NCBI RefSeq assembly: GCF_009646095.1
Contig: NZ_CP045725.1
Coordinates: 3,100,001-3,164,000 of the forward strand
Source: Raineyella fluvialis
GTDB taxonomy: Bacteria; Actinomycetota; Actinomycetes; Propionibacteriales; Propionibacteriaceae
Reading direction: 5' to 3'
Length of the DNA stretch: 64,000 bases
Shown here: piece by piece, positions 26,859-36,441 of the stretch
Layout: each line of letters opens with the position of its first letter
Position numbering within the stretch: the stretch's first letter is position 1
Notes under the pieces: model-generated
What the model saw: only the letters and a program-made list of their open reading frames with translations
The model's database searches: none
What the model was told of the DNA's origin: nothing
Made by a program: the position numbers and the translations under genes

Positions 26859-27581
26859 GTGTCCAACCCCACCGCAGCCATCCTCGTGATCGGCGACGAG
26901 ATCCTGTCCGGACGTACGCGCGACGAGAACATGTACTACCTCGCCGGAGTGCTCAGCGCCCACGGGATCGACCTGCGGGAGGTCCGGGTGGTGCCCGACG
27001 ACCAGTCCGCGATCGTCGAGGGGGTCAACGCCCTGCGCTGTGCCTACGAGCACGTGTTCACGTCGGGGGGTATCGGTCCCACCCATGACGACATCACCGC
27101 GGACGCCATCGCGACGGCGTTCGGCGTCCCGATCGTTGTGGATCCCGAGGCTGAGGAGCGGATCCGCGGATATTGCGCGAAGCGGGGGATGACCTACACC
27201 GTGGAGGAGCAGCGGATGGCCCGCATTCCTGCCGGTGCCACGCTGATTACCAATGAGTTGTCCGGCGCGCCGGGCTTCACCGTGGAGAACGTGCACGTCA
27301 TGGCGGGGGTCCCGGTGATCTTCCGGGCCATGGTGGGGGCGGTCCTCCCCGGCTTGGCGCAGGGACGTCCGCTCACCGTACGTGACTATCGCGTGCAGCG
27401 TCCGGAGAGCTCCATCGCCGGTGAGTTGCGCACCCTTGCCGAGTCGTACGGGGATCTCACCATCGGGTCCTACCCGTCCATGCTCGAAGGCCGCTCCGGC
27501 ACGACCATCGTCGTCCGCGGTCTGGACGCGGACCGTGTCACCGAGGCCATCTCCGCCCTCCACGACGCCTTTCCGGCCTAG
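26859..27581 (+). CDS. CinA N-terminal (MoaB-like molybdopterin-binding fold) protein
   Basis: 240 aa. ILVIGDEILSGRTRDEN and FTSGGIGPTHDDITADAIA are diagnostic of the competence/damage-inducible protein A N-domain. The C-terminal nicotinamide-nucleotide deamidase (PncC) half of full-length CinA is absent. Such short forms may have pyrophosphatase activity on NAD-related or FAD/ADP-ribose substrates, by family analogy. GTG 26859 is chosen over GTG 26853 because a TAGGAT lies 7 nt before it. A separate pncC is not in this window. Confidence 0.85.
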   Translation: MSNPTAAILVIGDEILSGRTRDENMYYLAGVLSAHGIDLREVRVVPDDQSAIVEGVNALRCAYEHVFTSGGIGPTHDDITADAIATAFGVPIVVDPEAEERIRGYCAKRGMTYTVEEQRMARIPAGATLITNELSGAPGFTVENVHVMAGVPVIFRAMVGAVLPGLAQGRPLTVRDYRVQRPESSIAGELRTLAESYGDLTIGSYPSMLEGRSGTTIVVRGLDADRVTEAISALHDAFPA

Positions 27582-27646
27582 CACGGGCCTTTCGTCGCAG
27601 CGACGGAGTCCTGTCGCCCCGCCGGTGATCCGTGGTCGAATAGGGC

Positions 27647-28366
27647 ATGAGCACCCTCGAGCGACTGCCCGATGAGGACTTCTCACGGATCCTGTGCGTG
27701 GCGGCCCACCCCGACGACCTCGAGTACGGCACGTCCGCGGCCGTGGCGGCCTGGGTGGCGCGTGGCGTGGAGGTGGCCTACCTCCTGCTGACCCATGGAG
27801 AGGCGGGCATGGATCGGCCGCCCGCGGAGATCGGACCCTTGCGCGACACCGAGCAACGTGCGGCGTGCGACGCGGTCGGGGTCAGTTCGCTCACCATCCT
27901 CGACTTTCCCGACGGTGTCCTCAGCTACGGCCTGGACCTGCGCCGGGCCATCGCCGCGGAGATCCGGCGCTTCCGGCCTGACGTGGTGGTCACCGGCAGC
28001 TGGGAGGAGGAAGTGCCCTGGGGCCTCAACCAGGCCGACCATCGGGCGGCCGGGCTGGCCACCCTCGACGCCATCCGCGACGCGGCGAATCCCTGGGTCT
28101 TCCCGGTCTCGCCCAGCGTCGGCGCCCCCGACACCTGGCAGGCCCGCTGGCTGTTGGTCAGTGGGGCGAGCCGCCCCACCCACGCCGTCGACGTCACCGG
28201 GGATCCACTGGCGCGGGGCATCGCCTCGCTCGCCTCCCACGTCCACTACCTCGCCCACGTCACCGGCCACGCGTCCCCCGAGGACACGCTGCGGGCGGCG
28301 ACCACTGAGCCCGGCGTCGCCCTCGGGGTCCAGAGCGCGGTGGCCTTCCGTGCCCACCGACTCTGA
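27647..28366 (+). CDS. PIG-L/LmbE-family N-acetylglucosaminyl deacetylase-like
   Basis: 239 aa. AHPDDLEYGTSAAVAAWVA supplies the zinc-binding His-Asp-Asp motif of the LmbE fold, with a C-terminal SHVHYLAHV supplying the third ligand. Family members deacetylate GlcNAc conjugates, including mycothiol and bacillithiol precursors (MshB, BshB), but several paralogues occur in actinobacteria. I cannot assign a substrate. ATG 27647 has no strong Shine-Dalgarno. Its 3' end overlaps the next gene by 17 nt. Confidence 0.83.
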   Translation: MSTLERLPDEDFSRILCVAAHPDDLEYGTSAAVAAWVARGVEVAYLLLTHGEAGMDRPPAEIGPLRDTEQRAACDAVGVSSLTILDFPDGVLSYGLDLRRAIAAEIRRFRPDVVVTGSWEEEVPWGLNQADHRAAGLATLDAIRDAANPWVFPVSPSVGAPDTWQARWLLVSGASRPTHAVDVTGDPLARGIASLASHVHYLAHVTGHASPEDTLRAATTEPGVALGVQSAVAFRAHRL

Positions 28367-29018
28367 CCCTGCCCTGGCCGCGCCCAGCGTCCGCGACGAC
28401 GGTGGAGCGGCCGTCGAGCCCGCCGCCCGGCGGATGTTCCTCGCCCTGATGCCGGACCCGGCGGCCAAGGCCAGGCTCAGCAGATGGCTCGCCGTCCCCG
28501 GCACCGGGGCGCTGCCGAGCGGATGGCGTACGACCTTGCCGGACAGTTGGCACGTCACCCTCGTCTTCATGGCTGCGGTCCCCGAGGCTGCCGCCGGACG
28601 ATTGCTCCGCGGCATCACGGAGGTGGCGGCACGGACCCCTCCGCTGCCACTCAACTGGGGCCGCACCGGCGCCTTCCCCCGAGCCACCTCTGCGCGCGTG
28701 GCCTGGATCGGCGTCGTGGACGATCCGATCGCGGAGTCAGGCCCGGGTCACCGTGGCGTCGCCGAGTTGGCGAAGGCCTCCCGGCACGCCGCGATGGCGG
28801 CCCGCGCGGATCCGGATCGGACGACGTTCCGGGCCCATCTCACCCTCGGGCGGACGGGCCGCGCCCGGGACCTCACGGAGTACCTGGCCCAGCCCGGTGC
28901 ACCGGAGGGACCGGCCTGGGTGGCCGACCGCATCGTGCTCGTCGAGTCGCGCCTCGGCAAGGGGGAGGGTGGCCGGCCGCGGTACGTCGAGATGGCCTCC
29001 TGGCCCCTCAGCTCCTAG
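28350..29018 (+). CDS. thpR: RNA 2',3'-cyclic phosphodiesterase (2'-5' RNA ligase family)
   Basis: 222 aa if started at GTG 28350; 194 aa from ATG 28434 (MFLALMPDPAAKARL), which resembles the usual N-terminus. Two 2H motifs: SWHVTLVFMA and FRAHLTLGR, the catalytic His-x-Thr pairs. Cytosolic; hydrolyses 2',3'-cyclic phosphates on RNA by family analogy. The GTG overlaps the deacetylase gene, suggesting coupling, but the low-complexity first 28 residues leave the start uncertain. Confidence 0.82.
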   Translation: MPTDSDPALAAPSVRDDGGAAVEPAARRMFLALMPDPAAKARLSRWLAVPGTGALPSGWRTTLPDSWHVTLVFMAAVPEAAAGRLLRGITEVAARTPPLPLNWGRTGAFPRATSARVAWIGVVDDPIAESGPGHRGVAELAKASRHAAMAARADPDRTTFRAHLTLGRTGRARDLTEYLAQPGAPEGPAWVADRIVLVESRLGKGEGGRPRYVEMASWPLSS

Positions 29019-29021
29019 GCT
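29016..29021 (+). promoter_or_regulatory. -10 element for the 29028 membrane protein gene
   Basis: TAGGCT begins in the stop codon of the previous gene and is 6 nt from ATG 29028. No Shine-Dalgarno is present, so the mRNA is probably leaderless even though the genes are only 9 nt apart. Confidence 0.4.
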
Positions 29022-29027
29022 GCGACC

Positions 29028-29546
29028 ATGTTCGACGTCATCTTCGGCCTCCCCGTCCACATCCTGGTCTTGCACGCGTACGTCGTTCTGGGGCCCCTGG
29101 CCGCGGCCGCTGCCATCGCTTACGCGGCCCGGCCGGCTTGGCGCAGGATACTGAAGTGGCCGGTCGTCGTCCTCGCAGTCGTCACCGGCGTGAGTGCTTT
29201 CGTGACGAAGGAGAGCGGGGAGAAGCTCCAGGGCAGGCTCGTGCCTCGGCACGACTCCGGCAGCACCGATCCGCAGGTACGGGCGATCCTCGCCCACACC
29301 GAGATCGGGGACGTGGCCGGAATCGTCGGAATCCTCTTCATGCTGGTGGTACTCGTGGCGGTGCTGTGGGCCCTTCGGGAGCGAGCGGGGGAGCGCGCCC
29401 AGGGATTCCTCGCCGTTGCTGCGGTGGTGGTGGTGATCGTGGCGGCCGCGAGCCTCCTGGTGTCCGTCGTGTGGGCCGGTCACACCGGCGCCGTGGCCGC
29501 GTGGCAGGCCCGGATCGCCGCGACCACGCCGGGTTCCGGGGACTGA
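29028..29546 (+). CDS. DUF2231-like four-helix membrane protein
   Basis: 172 aa, hydrophobic. FDVIFGLPVHILVLHAYVVL opens the protein, and further helices lie at about 42-58, 95-115 and 122-147. The N-terminal GLPVHxLxLHxxVVL pattern, with two His facing the membrane, recurs in DUF2231 proteins, where they may bind haem or metal. The extracellular/cytosolic loop (about 62-90) is charged. No function assigned. Confidence 0.7.
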   Translation: MFDVIFGLPVHILVLHAYVVLGPLAAAAAIAYAARPAWRRILKWPVVVLAVVTGVSAFVTKESGEKLQGRLVPRHDSGSTDPQVRAILAHTEIGDVAGIVGILFMLVVLVAVLWALRERAGERAQGFLAVAAVVVVIVAAASLLVSVVWAGHTGAVAAWQARIAATTPGSGD

Positions 29547-29701
29547 CACACCAGCCGGCGTCACTGTTCTCGAGGCCGGCTGAGATGTCCTCGCGGACGC
29601 GGACGACTGGCTCGGAATCACGCCGAAAAGACATTCGGCTCTCAACCTGAGCTTTAGACTCACAGTTGCCAGGGAGCTGCAGACTTTCTCATCGTGATGG
29701 G

Positions 29702-31288
29702 GTGGAACGAACACTTCGAGTAATCCTGACGGCAGTGGCGTCGGTTCTTCTCGTGTTCGGTGGAGCGATATTCTCCCCGTACGCCAGGGCCGTCGCTCCC
29801 TCCACCTACATCAAGCAGACGGTCGACGCGGCGCAGGGCGTCCAGCGCCAATACAAGGTTCCCGCCTCGGTTGCCCTCGCCCAGTCCATCCTCGAGTCCG
29901 GTTGGGGAGATTCCTCATTGTCCCGGACGTACCACAACTACTTCGGGATCAAATGCACCTCGCAGAAGAGCCCGTTCCAGCAGGGCTGCGTGTCCCTGCA
30001 GACGAAGGAGTATTCGTCGAGCGGTACCTCGATGACGATCGTCGACGGATTCCGGACGTACGCGACCACCGCGGATTCCTTCTCCGACTACGGCCTGTTG
30101 CTGAGCTCCCTCAGCCGTTATCGTGCGGCGTTCTCGCACACCGATGATCCGAACCAGTTCATCCGCGATATCGCCGCCGGTGGCTATGCGACCGATCCGC
30201 AATACGCGGATCTGGTGATCAGGATCATGCAGCAGTACAACCTGTACCAATACGACAAGATCTCCGTGTCTCCGCCGACCGCGGCGGCGGTGGCGAACGT
30301 GACGAGCACAGCTCCCACGGTGACCGCCTCGACCGCCCCCGCGACCACCAAGGCGAGTACCCCGGCAACGGCGACCCCCTCGCCGGCCACCACGACCTCC
30401 TCGCCGAGCCGGGCCACCGCGACGGCGACCGCCGCACCCAGCACCGCGCCCAGCCACGCCCCGACCATCTCCGCCTCGGCGGCCGCGAGCACGGCGCCGA
30501 CGGCCACCGCCGTCTCGACGGACAAGAAGGCCGGCCTGGATAGCGTCATCTGGGTCATCAATCCTCAGACCGACCGGGTGTACTTCAGCGGACCCGTCTA
30601 TGACGGGAGCGGGAAGCTCCTGGCCAACGCATCCTTCCAGGTCGTCGACACCACCGGCGCCACCCTCGGGACGGTCACCACCGACGCCCAGGGTCGCTTG
30701 GACGACTCCCTGCAGCTACCGGCGAACTGGGCCAAGATCCCGAACTTCGAGGTCACCATCCGGATCCAGGGCTCGACCACGACGACCTATACCGAGGGCT
30801 CGACGACACTCCCCGCAGGCAACACCGCGGGAGCCCAGTCCGGCGCGCTGACCGGGGCGGATCCCACCGTCGCCTCAGCACGGGACACCGGCCTGGACCG
30901 TGACCACCAGCTGCCGACGACGACGAGCCCCTCGGCCTCGTCCCACGCGACCAGCACAGCCACCCCGACCTCCCACTCGGCCACACCGATCTGGCCGGCG
31001 GGGCGCGGGACGCCCTCGGCCTCCGGCTCGGTATCCGCCTCGGCTTCCGCCTCGGCGACCCCGTCGCCCTCGCCGTCGGGTTCCACCACTGCGGTGCCGA
31101 CGACGCCCGCCGCGACCACCGGCGGCGGGTCACCGCTCGTGGACCGCGCAGCGAACGCCATCACCGCTCGACTGCCGCGCACGGGTGGCCCGGCGGCCAT
31201 CATCGGCCTCCTGGGGCTGGGAACCCTGGCGGCGGGCGCCACCCTGCTCCACTCCTCCCGCAGGCTCGCGCCCCGCGACCAGGACTGA
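29702..31288 (+). CDS. LPXTG-anchored surface glucosaminidase
   Basis: 528 aa. Signal peptide about 1-31. A mannosyl-glycoprotein endo-beta-N-acetylglucosaminidase domain spans about 34-185 (VALAQSILESGWGDSSLSRT with the catalytic Glu, then YHNYFGIKC and GGYATDPQYADLVIRIM). A Thr/Ala/Pro-rich stretch follows, then an Ig-like fold (about 290-385) and a second Ser/Thr spacer. The end is LPRTGGPAAIIGLLGLG (LPXTG at 491-495), with a hydrophobic helix and a basic tail. Sortase should attach it to peptidoglycan. The start is not certain: GTG 29702 begins a good signal peptide but has a weak Shine-Dalgarno. Confidence 0.88.
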   Translation: MERTLRVILTAVASVLLVFGGAIFSPYARAVAPSTYIKQTVDAAQGVQRQYKVPASVALAQSILESGWGDSSLSRTYHNYFGIKCTSQKSPFQQGCVSLQTKEYSSSGTSMTIVDGFRTYATTADSFSDYGLLLSSLSRYRAAFSHTDDPNQFIRDIAAGGYATDPQYADLVIRIMQQYNLYQYDKISVSPPTAAAVANVTSTAPTVTASTAPATTKASTPATATPSPATTTSSPSRATATATAAPSTAPSHAPTISASAAASTAPTATAVSTDKKAGLDSVIWVINPQTDRVYFSGPVYDGSGKLLANASFQVVDTTGATLGTVTTDAQGRLDDSLQLPANWAKIPNFEVTIRIQGSTTTTYTEGSTTLPAGNTAGAQSGALTGADPTVASARDTGLDRDHQLPTTTSPSASSHATSTATPTSHSATPIWPAGRGTPSASGSVSASASASATPSPSPSGSTTAVPTTPAATTGGGSPLVDRAANAITARLPRTGGPAAIIGLLGLGTLAAGATLLHSSRRLAPRDQD

Positions 31289-31329
31289 GCATCCGGACCG
31301 GCCTCCCACGGGAGCGGTCGGGAAAGAAG

Positions 31330-31364
31330 GCGGAGGGGCGGACCCATCGGGTCCACCCCTCCGC
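31330..31364. terminator. Bidirectional terminator
   Basis: GCGGAGGGGCGGACCC pairs with GGGTCCACCCCTCCGC (16 bp, one C-A mismatch) around a 3-nt loop, followed by TCTTCGTC. It lies between the convergent LPXTG gene and acyl-CoA synthetase gene. Confidence 0.78.
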
Positions 31365-31429
31365 TCTTCGTCATCCGGAGGTGGGCACGCGACGGCCGAT
31401 CGACGTGAACAGCCGGGTGCCCGCGCAGC

Positions 31430-33154
31430 TCAGTGCCGCGACCGCAACTCGGGGAAGTCCTCGTAGCGATACTCCGCCCGGCTGCCCGGTCCGCGGTCCG
31501 AGGAGCCATGGGTCGCAGCATGCGCCGCGAGCTCGCGACCACGCAGCGCGACCCGGCGGATCTTGCCGGAGATGGTCTTCGGCAGGTCGTCGAACTCCAG
31601 GCGCCGCACCCGCAGGTACGGGGCGAGATGATCGCGGGCGTACGAGAGGATCGACAGGGCTGTCTCCCGGGTGCGCTCGAAGCCCGGCGCGAGCGTGACG
31701 TAGGCCTTGGGCACGGCGAGGCGCGTCGGATCGGGCGCCGGCACCACGGCGGCCTCGGCGACGGCCGGGTGCTCCATCAGCACACTCTCGAGCTCGAAGG
31801 GCGACACCTTGTAGTCGGAGGCCTTGAACACGTCGTCCGTACGACCGACGTAGGTGATGTAGCCCTCCTTGTCCCGCGTGACGAGGTCCCCGGTGTGGTA
31901 GTAGCCACCGGCCTCCACCTGGTGGGTCAGTTCGGGCATCCCCACGTAGCAGTCCATCAGGTTCAGCGGCCGCGGGTCGAGCCGCAGGCAGATCTCGCCG
32001 ATGTCGGAGGGCTGCCCGGTCTCCGGATCGACGACTTCGATCGGCACGCCCGGCAGGGGCTTGCCCATCGAACCCGGCTTCACGGGCTCACCTGGCGCGT
32101 TGCCGATCTGGGCGGTGGTCTCGGTCTGTCCGTACCCGTCGCGGATGGTGAGGCCCCAGCGGTCCTGGACCTTCTTGATCACCTCGGGGTTGAGCGGTTC
32201 CCCGGCGCCGACGACCTCCCGCAGCGAAGCCGGAGCCTCGCCCAGATCGGCCTGGATCATCATCCGCCACACCGTCGGCGGAGCGCAGAAGGTGGCGACG
32301 TCGACGCGACGCATCTGCCGTAGCAGGTCGTGGGCATCGAACCTGCGGTAGTTGTAGACGAAGATCGTCGCCTCGGCGATCCAGGGGGAGAAGAAGCTGC
32401 TCCAGGCGTGTTTGCCCCATCCCGGGGAGCTGATGTTGAGGTGGACGTCACCGGGGCGCACTCCGATGAAGTACGTCGTCGACAGGTGACCGACCGGATA
32501 GGAGAGTTGCGTGTGCTGGACGAGCTTCGGTTCCTTCGTGGTGCCCGAGGTGAAGTACTGCAGCACCGGATCGTCCGCGTCCGTCACCACAGGCTGTGGC
32601 TCGGACGGATAGTCGTGCGCATCGGCGAACGCGAGCCAGTCGTCATGGGCGGCAGACGTCGTGATGCGCAGGTAGTCGCCGGGCACCGAGTCGAATTTCG
32701 GGGTATCGGGCGCGTTGGCGATGACCGCCCGCACCTTGGCCCGGGCGATCCGGTCGGCCAGGTCCTCACTGGTGACGGCTTCGGCCGTCGGCAGGATGAC
32801 GGCGCCGATCTTCATCACGGCGAGCATGGCGTCCCAGAGCTCGATCTGGTTGCCGAGCATGAGCATCACCGTGTCGCCCTTGCCGACGCCGCGTGCTCGC
32901 AGCCAACCGGCGACGGAGTCGGAGCTGCGGACCATGTCGTCGTAGGTCCACTTCCGCTCGCTGCCGTCGGTCTCGCAGATCCACAGCGCCGTGTTCTGGT
33001 TCCCTCGGCCGATCGCGTCGACCCAGTCGATGGCCCAGTTGAACGGCCCGGAGATCTCGGGCCAGGTGAAGGCCTCCCGGGCCTCGTCGACACGACCCCG
33101 GTAGGACAGCAGGAGGTCGCGCGCGGCGCGGATCTGCTCGGTTGCTCGGCTCAA
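31430..33154 (-). CDS. AMP-forming acyl/acetyl-CoA synthetase (ACSM-like)
   Basis: 574 aa ANL-superfamily ligase. Adenylate loop QYFTSGTTKEPKLVQHTQLS, GYGQTETTAQIGN, YYHTGDLVTRDKEGYITYVG and the catalytic-lysine end LPKTISGKIRRVALR are all in place. It activates a short or medium carboxylic acid with ATP and CoA. Closest resemblance by motif is to acetyl-/medium-chain acyl-CoA synthetases, so the chain length is not certain. I chose TTG 33154, preceded by AGAGGTG at good spacing; the longer GTG-type start at 33262 lies in Arg-rich shadow. Confidence 0.87.
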   Translation of the reverse strand: MSRATEQIRAARDLLLSYRGRVDEAREAFTWPEISGPFNWAIDWVDAIGRGNQNTALWICETDGSERKWTYDDMVRSSDSVAGWLRARGVGKGDTVMLMLGNQIELWDAMLAVMKIGAVILPTAEAVTSEDLADRIARAKVRAVIANAPDTPKFDSVPGDYLRITTSAAHDDWLAFADAHDYPSEPQPVVTDADDPVLQYFTSGTTKEPKLVQHTQLSYPVGHLSTTYFIGVRPGDVHLNISSPGWGKHAWSSFFSPWIAEATIFVYNYRRFDAHDLLRQMRRVDVATFCAPPTVWRMMIQADLGEAPASLREVVGAGEPLNPEVIKKVQDRWGLTIRDGYGQTETTAQIGNAPGEPVKPGSMGKPLPGVPIEVVDPETGQPSDIGEICLRLDPRPLNLMDCYVGMPELTHQVEAGGYYHTGDLVTRDKEGYITYVGRTDDVFKASDYKVSPFELESVLMEHPAVAEAAVVPAPDPTRLAVPKAYVTLAPGFERTRETALSILSYARDHLAPYLRVRRLEFDDLPKTISGKIRRVALRGRELAAHAATHGSSDRGPGSRAEYRYEDFPELRSRH

Positions 33155-33301
33155 GGGGCACCTCTGATCTCGAGTGGCGGCGTGGGTTCGCTCGCGTTGG
33201 TTACGCCAGCGTAGGTAACGATACGCGGAGCGTCCACCCGATTGCCTGACGGGGACGGACAAGGCTGCCGCCGTCCCGTTGTGCGGTCCCGACAGGCGTT
33301 G

Positions 33302-34392
33302 TCACCGACCGGCGGGGGAAGTCTCCGGTGTCCGCCGGCCGCGCCGCCGCAGCCAGCCCGTCAACAGTGGTGTCAGCGCCAGCATGAGGAAGAGGCGTAC
33401 GGCCTGCACGCCGGTGATGAAGGTGACGTTGCCGCCCGAAGCTGCGGCGACGGCGAGGACGGCCATCATGCCGCCCGGGGTGGTGGCGAGGTAACCGTCG
33501 AGGTCCGGCAAACCGGCGAGCCGGGCCAGCCAGACCCCGGTCACCGCGCTGACACCCATCAGCAGCAGCACCAGCCCGAGCGACAGGGGCAGGACGCGGG
33601 CCACGACACCGAGGGCTGCCCGGGTGAAGCCCAGGGTGGCCGACCAACCGATCATCACGTACGCCACGGCGACCACGATCCCGGGAAGCACGGGGGCCGG
33701 CAGTCCGCCCGAGATGCTCACCGCTGCGGCTGCGATCATCGGGCCCAGCAGATCTCCGGCCGGCACACGGGACAGGCGCGCCACCAGCACGCCCGCCACG
33801 GTGCACACCAGCCCGACGGCGATCCCCCGGCCTGCCGCTGAGGTAGCCGCCGTGACGCCGGCTGGCGGCGCATGGAAGACGTACGCCGCCACGGGGGGAG
33901 TCGAGGCGGTGATGAGCAGGACGCGGGTGTACTGAAGGGTGCCGACCATCCGGATGTCACCGCCGAGATCAGCGGCGACGGCGACCAGGCCGCTCGCCCC
34001 GCCCGCGGCCATCGAGAGCACCCCGGTGATCCGGTCGACCGCCGGATGAAGCGCGAGCAGGAACCCCGAGCCGAAACTGATCAGCAGGGTGAGCAGGGTG
34101 ACCGCCAGGACTCCGGCCCATTCCTGCCCCAGCGCGTGCAGTTCGCCGCTGGTCACCATGGACCCAGGGCGGTGCCCACCACCGCTTGTGAGCCGATGCC
34201 CAGGAGGGTCGGGACGCGACGTGGTCCCCGTCCGGAGAGCGCGATCGCCGTCCCGGCCACCATCGCCGCGACGATCTCGGGCGAGGGGATCCGGACGACG
34301 CGGGCAATCATCACCAGGCCTGTCGTGACAGCCACCAGGACCACCCAGCCGACGGCCCGGGCGCGCGGGGTCGGGTCGATGGAGGTCCTCAT
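33302..34392 (-). CDS. AbrB-family membrane transporter (PF05145 type), frameshifted
   Basis: Two frames carry complementary parts. An N-terminal part from ATG 34392 (MRTSIDPTPRARAVGWVVLV, through LLGIGSQAVVGTALG) breaks at about 34161-34168. The continuation, MVTSGELHALGQEWAGVLAV onward, contains ATTPGGMMAVLAVAAASGGN, the AbrB-family duplicated motif. Inserting one base there yields a 363-aa, roughly 10-helix membrane protein. These AbrB proteins (unrelated to the DNA-binding AbrB) are putative transporters, sometimes called ammonia monooxygenase-like. The function is not established. Confidence 0.75.
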
Positions 34393-34505
34393 GTCCCCAG
34401 TCGACCACATCGGCCCGCACACCCCCACGGCTGACCATCGACGGACTAGTGTCGGATCCACCGCCGGATCACGGATCCGGCCCAGTGTCCACGAAGGGGA
34501 TGTCC

Positions 34506-35480
34506 ATGAAGGCTGTCCAGATCACCGAGCACGGGGATGCCGGTGTGTTGCGCTACGTCGACACCGAGGTGCCCGAGCCGGGCCCCGGGCAGGTCCGGGT
34601 GCGGGTCCGAGCGGCCGGGGTCAATCCGGCCGACACCTACATGGTCCGCGGCGGCTACGAGTTCTTCCACAATCCGCTGCCCTGGGTCCCCGGTTTCGAC
34701 TCGGCCGGCGACATCGACGCCGTCGGTGAGGGAGTGACGGGACTGGCCGTCGGCGACCGGGCCTTCGTCGCCGGCATCCTCGGCCCCAGTGACGGCGCCT
34801 TCGCCCAGCACCACGTGGCCGAGGCCCGCATCGTCCACCGGCTCCCCGACGGGGTCGGCTACGAGGAGGGGGCGGCGCTCGGCGTTCCGTACGCGACCGC
34901 CTACCGGGCGCTCTTCCAGCGCGCCGAGGTCCGGCCGGGGGAGACGGTGCTCGTCCACGGTGCCAGCGGCGGCGTGGGCCAGGCCTGTGTCCAGTTCGCC
35001 CGCGCGCATGGCGCCCGCGTCATCGCCACCGCCGGTACCCCGGAGGGTCTGGACCTGGCCACCCGCCAGGGAGCCCATGCAGTGGTGGACCACAGCGCCG
35101 ACACTCACGTCGAGGCACTGCGCGAAGCCGCCCCCGAGGGCATCGATGCCATCATCGAGATGGCGGCCAGCGCCAACCTGGAGTCCGACCTCGGCCTGCT
35201 GGCTCGCAACGGGCGCGTCGTGATCGTGGGGGCGCGTACGCCGGTGGAGATCACGCCCCGACTCGTGATGCGCACGGAGGCGGCCATCCTGGGGCTCGCC
35301 CTGTGGCACATCACCCCCGAGCAGTCTCGGCAGGCGCTCTCGGCCATCGGCGCAGGACTGGAGAACGGGACCCTTGCACCGTTGATCGGCCACAGCCTGC
35401 CGTTGGAGCGGATCGCCGACGCCTTCGCACTCGTCACCACTGGCCACCGCTCGGGCAAGGTCGTCCTCACGGTCGACTAG
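34506..35480 (+). CDS. NADPH:quinone reductase-type zinc-independent MDR oxidoreductase
   Basis: 324 aa medium-chain dehydrogenase/reductase of the quinone oxidoreductase (QOR) group. AAGVNPADTYMVRGGY and the coenzyme-binding VLVHGASGGVGQACVQFARA are visible; no structural zinc cysteines are present. It reduces quinones or enones with NADPH. ATG 34506 (MKAVQITEHG) matches the typical family start; MSM at 34500 is two codons upstream, with GAAGGGGATG ahead. It is divergent from the AbrB transporter. Confidence 0.88.
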   Translation: MKAVQITEHGDAGVLRYVDTEVPEPGPGQVRVRVRAAGVNPADTYMVRGGYEFFHNPLPWVPGFDSAGDIDAVGEGVTGLAVGDRAFVAGILGPSDGAFAQHHVAEARIVHRLPDGVGYEEGAALGVPYATAYRALFQRAEVRPGETVLVHGASGGVGQACVQFARAHGARVIATAGTPEGLDLATRQGAHAVVDHSADTHVEALREAAPEGIDAIIEMAASANLESDLGLLARNGRVVIVGARTPVEITPRLVMRTEAAILGLALWHITPEQSRQALSAIGAGLENGTLAPLIGHSLPLERIADAFALVTTGHRSGKVVLTVD

Positions 35481-35576
35481 TGTCGCGCGGCGTGTCGCCC
35501 GGGCTTTGCCCCTGCCGGTGCCAAAGTGAGGTATGTCGTGCAACTTCCCCGGTATGACATGTGCAAGGAGATGTAG

Positions 35577-36281
35577 ATGGACACCGCCCTCAGGTCTGCG
35601 GCCGTCGGACGGTCGACCGACTCCGCCCAGCAGGATGTCGAGCGGCATGACGTCGCTGTGGAGGCGACCCGTTTCGGATGGTCCCGATGGGTCACGACCG
35701 ATGACGGACTCGAACGTTCGTACACCGTCTGCGAACCGGGTCTGGCCGCGTGGAAGCGCGACGTCATCCACGCGACGTTGTTCCGCGATGACCGGGCGGG
35801 GATGATCGAGGTCGGCGCCCGCTGGGCCCTGCGCGGGTTCCTCGCCGCCCTGGTTCTCGGCGGCCTGCTGGCCCTGGTGGTCCAATCTGGCGTGGTGATC
35901 GTGCCGGTGGCGCTGGCCGTGCTGGTGTCCGCCGCCGTCCTGCTGGCGTCATTGCCCAACCGCGGGCGGCTGATGGCGGAACGCCACACGGTGACGCTCA
36001 CCGGCGAGGCCTGCCGCGAGGTGTCCCGGATCGCCGCCGTCCTCGATCGGATCGAGCCCGATCCCGCGGACATCGACCGTGACGATGTCCGCACCATGTG
36101 GCGCCTGGCGCACACTGATCCTGCCTTCCTGAAGAACTACGGCCGCACCGTCCGGGACTGGGAGGTCTCCTACGTACGCCTGCGGGAAACGCTCTCCCGC
36201 GACGAGCCACGCACCCTGGCCCGGACCATCGCCCAGGAGACCGGGTCCGGCGTACGCCAGACCGCCGTCGGCGCGGTCTGA
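35577..36281 (+). CDS. Unknown two-helix membrane protein
   Basis: 234 aa. I do not recognise a family. A polar N-terminal region (about 1-80), then two adjacent TM helices (about 84-104 LRGFLAALVLGGLLALVVQ and 107-125 VIVPVALAVLVSAAVLLAS), and a charged C-terminal domain of about 105 residues. The latter has DRIEPDPADIDRDDVRTMWR and WEVSYVRLRETLSRDEP. A good AAGGAG precedes the ATG. It is followed by a terminator and so probably monocistronic. Confidence 0.7.
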   Translation: MDTALRSAAVGRSTDSAQQDVERHDVAVEATRFGWSRWVTTDDGLERSYTVCEPGLAAWKRDVIHATLFRDDRAGMIEVGARWALRGFLAALVLGGLLALVVQSGVVIVPVALAVLVSAAVLLASLPNRGRLMAERHTVTLTGEACREVSRIAAVLDRIEPDPADIDRDDVRTMWRLAHTDPAFLKNYGRTVRDWEVSYVRLRETLSRDEPRTLARTIAQETGSGVRQTAVGAV

Positions 36282-36300
36282 GTCCGAAGCTCCCGTTCCA

Positions 36301-36334
36301 GCCCCCCGCCGACCTGTGAGGTCCGGCGGGGGGC
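36301..36334 (+). terminator. Terminator hairpin
   Basis: GCCCCCCGCCGACCT pairs with AGGTC(C)GGCGGGGGGC, a 15-bp stem with a single bulged C and a 3-nt loop, 20 nt after the 35577 gene. Confidence 0.72.
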
Positions 36335-36388
36335 GACGATCTGTCCACAGTTCCCTACAAGCACCTGCCCTGGAGACCCACAGCGTTC

Positions 36389-36394
36389 TAGGCT
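36389..36394 (+). promoter_or_regulatory. -10 element for the M23 peptidase gene
   Basis: TAGGCT about 48 nt ahead of ATG 36442, directly downstream of the terminator at 36301-36334. No convincing -35. Confidence 0.35.
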
Positions 36395-36441
36395 GAGGAC
36401 GTACGCGACTGGGGGGTCGCGCTGTGTTCAGGGGGAACGGC

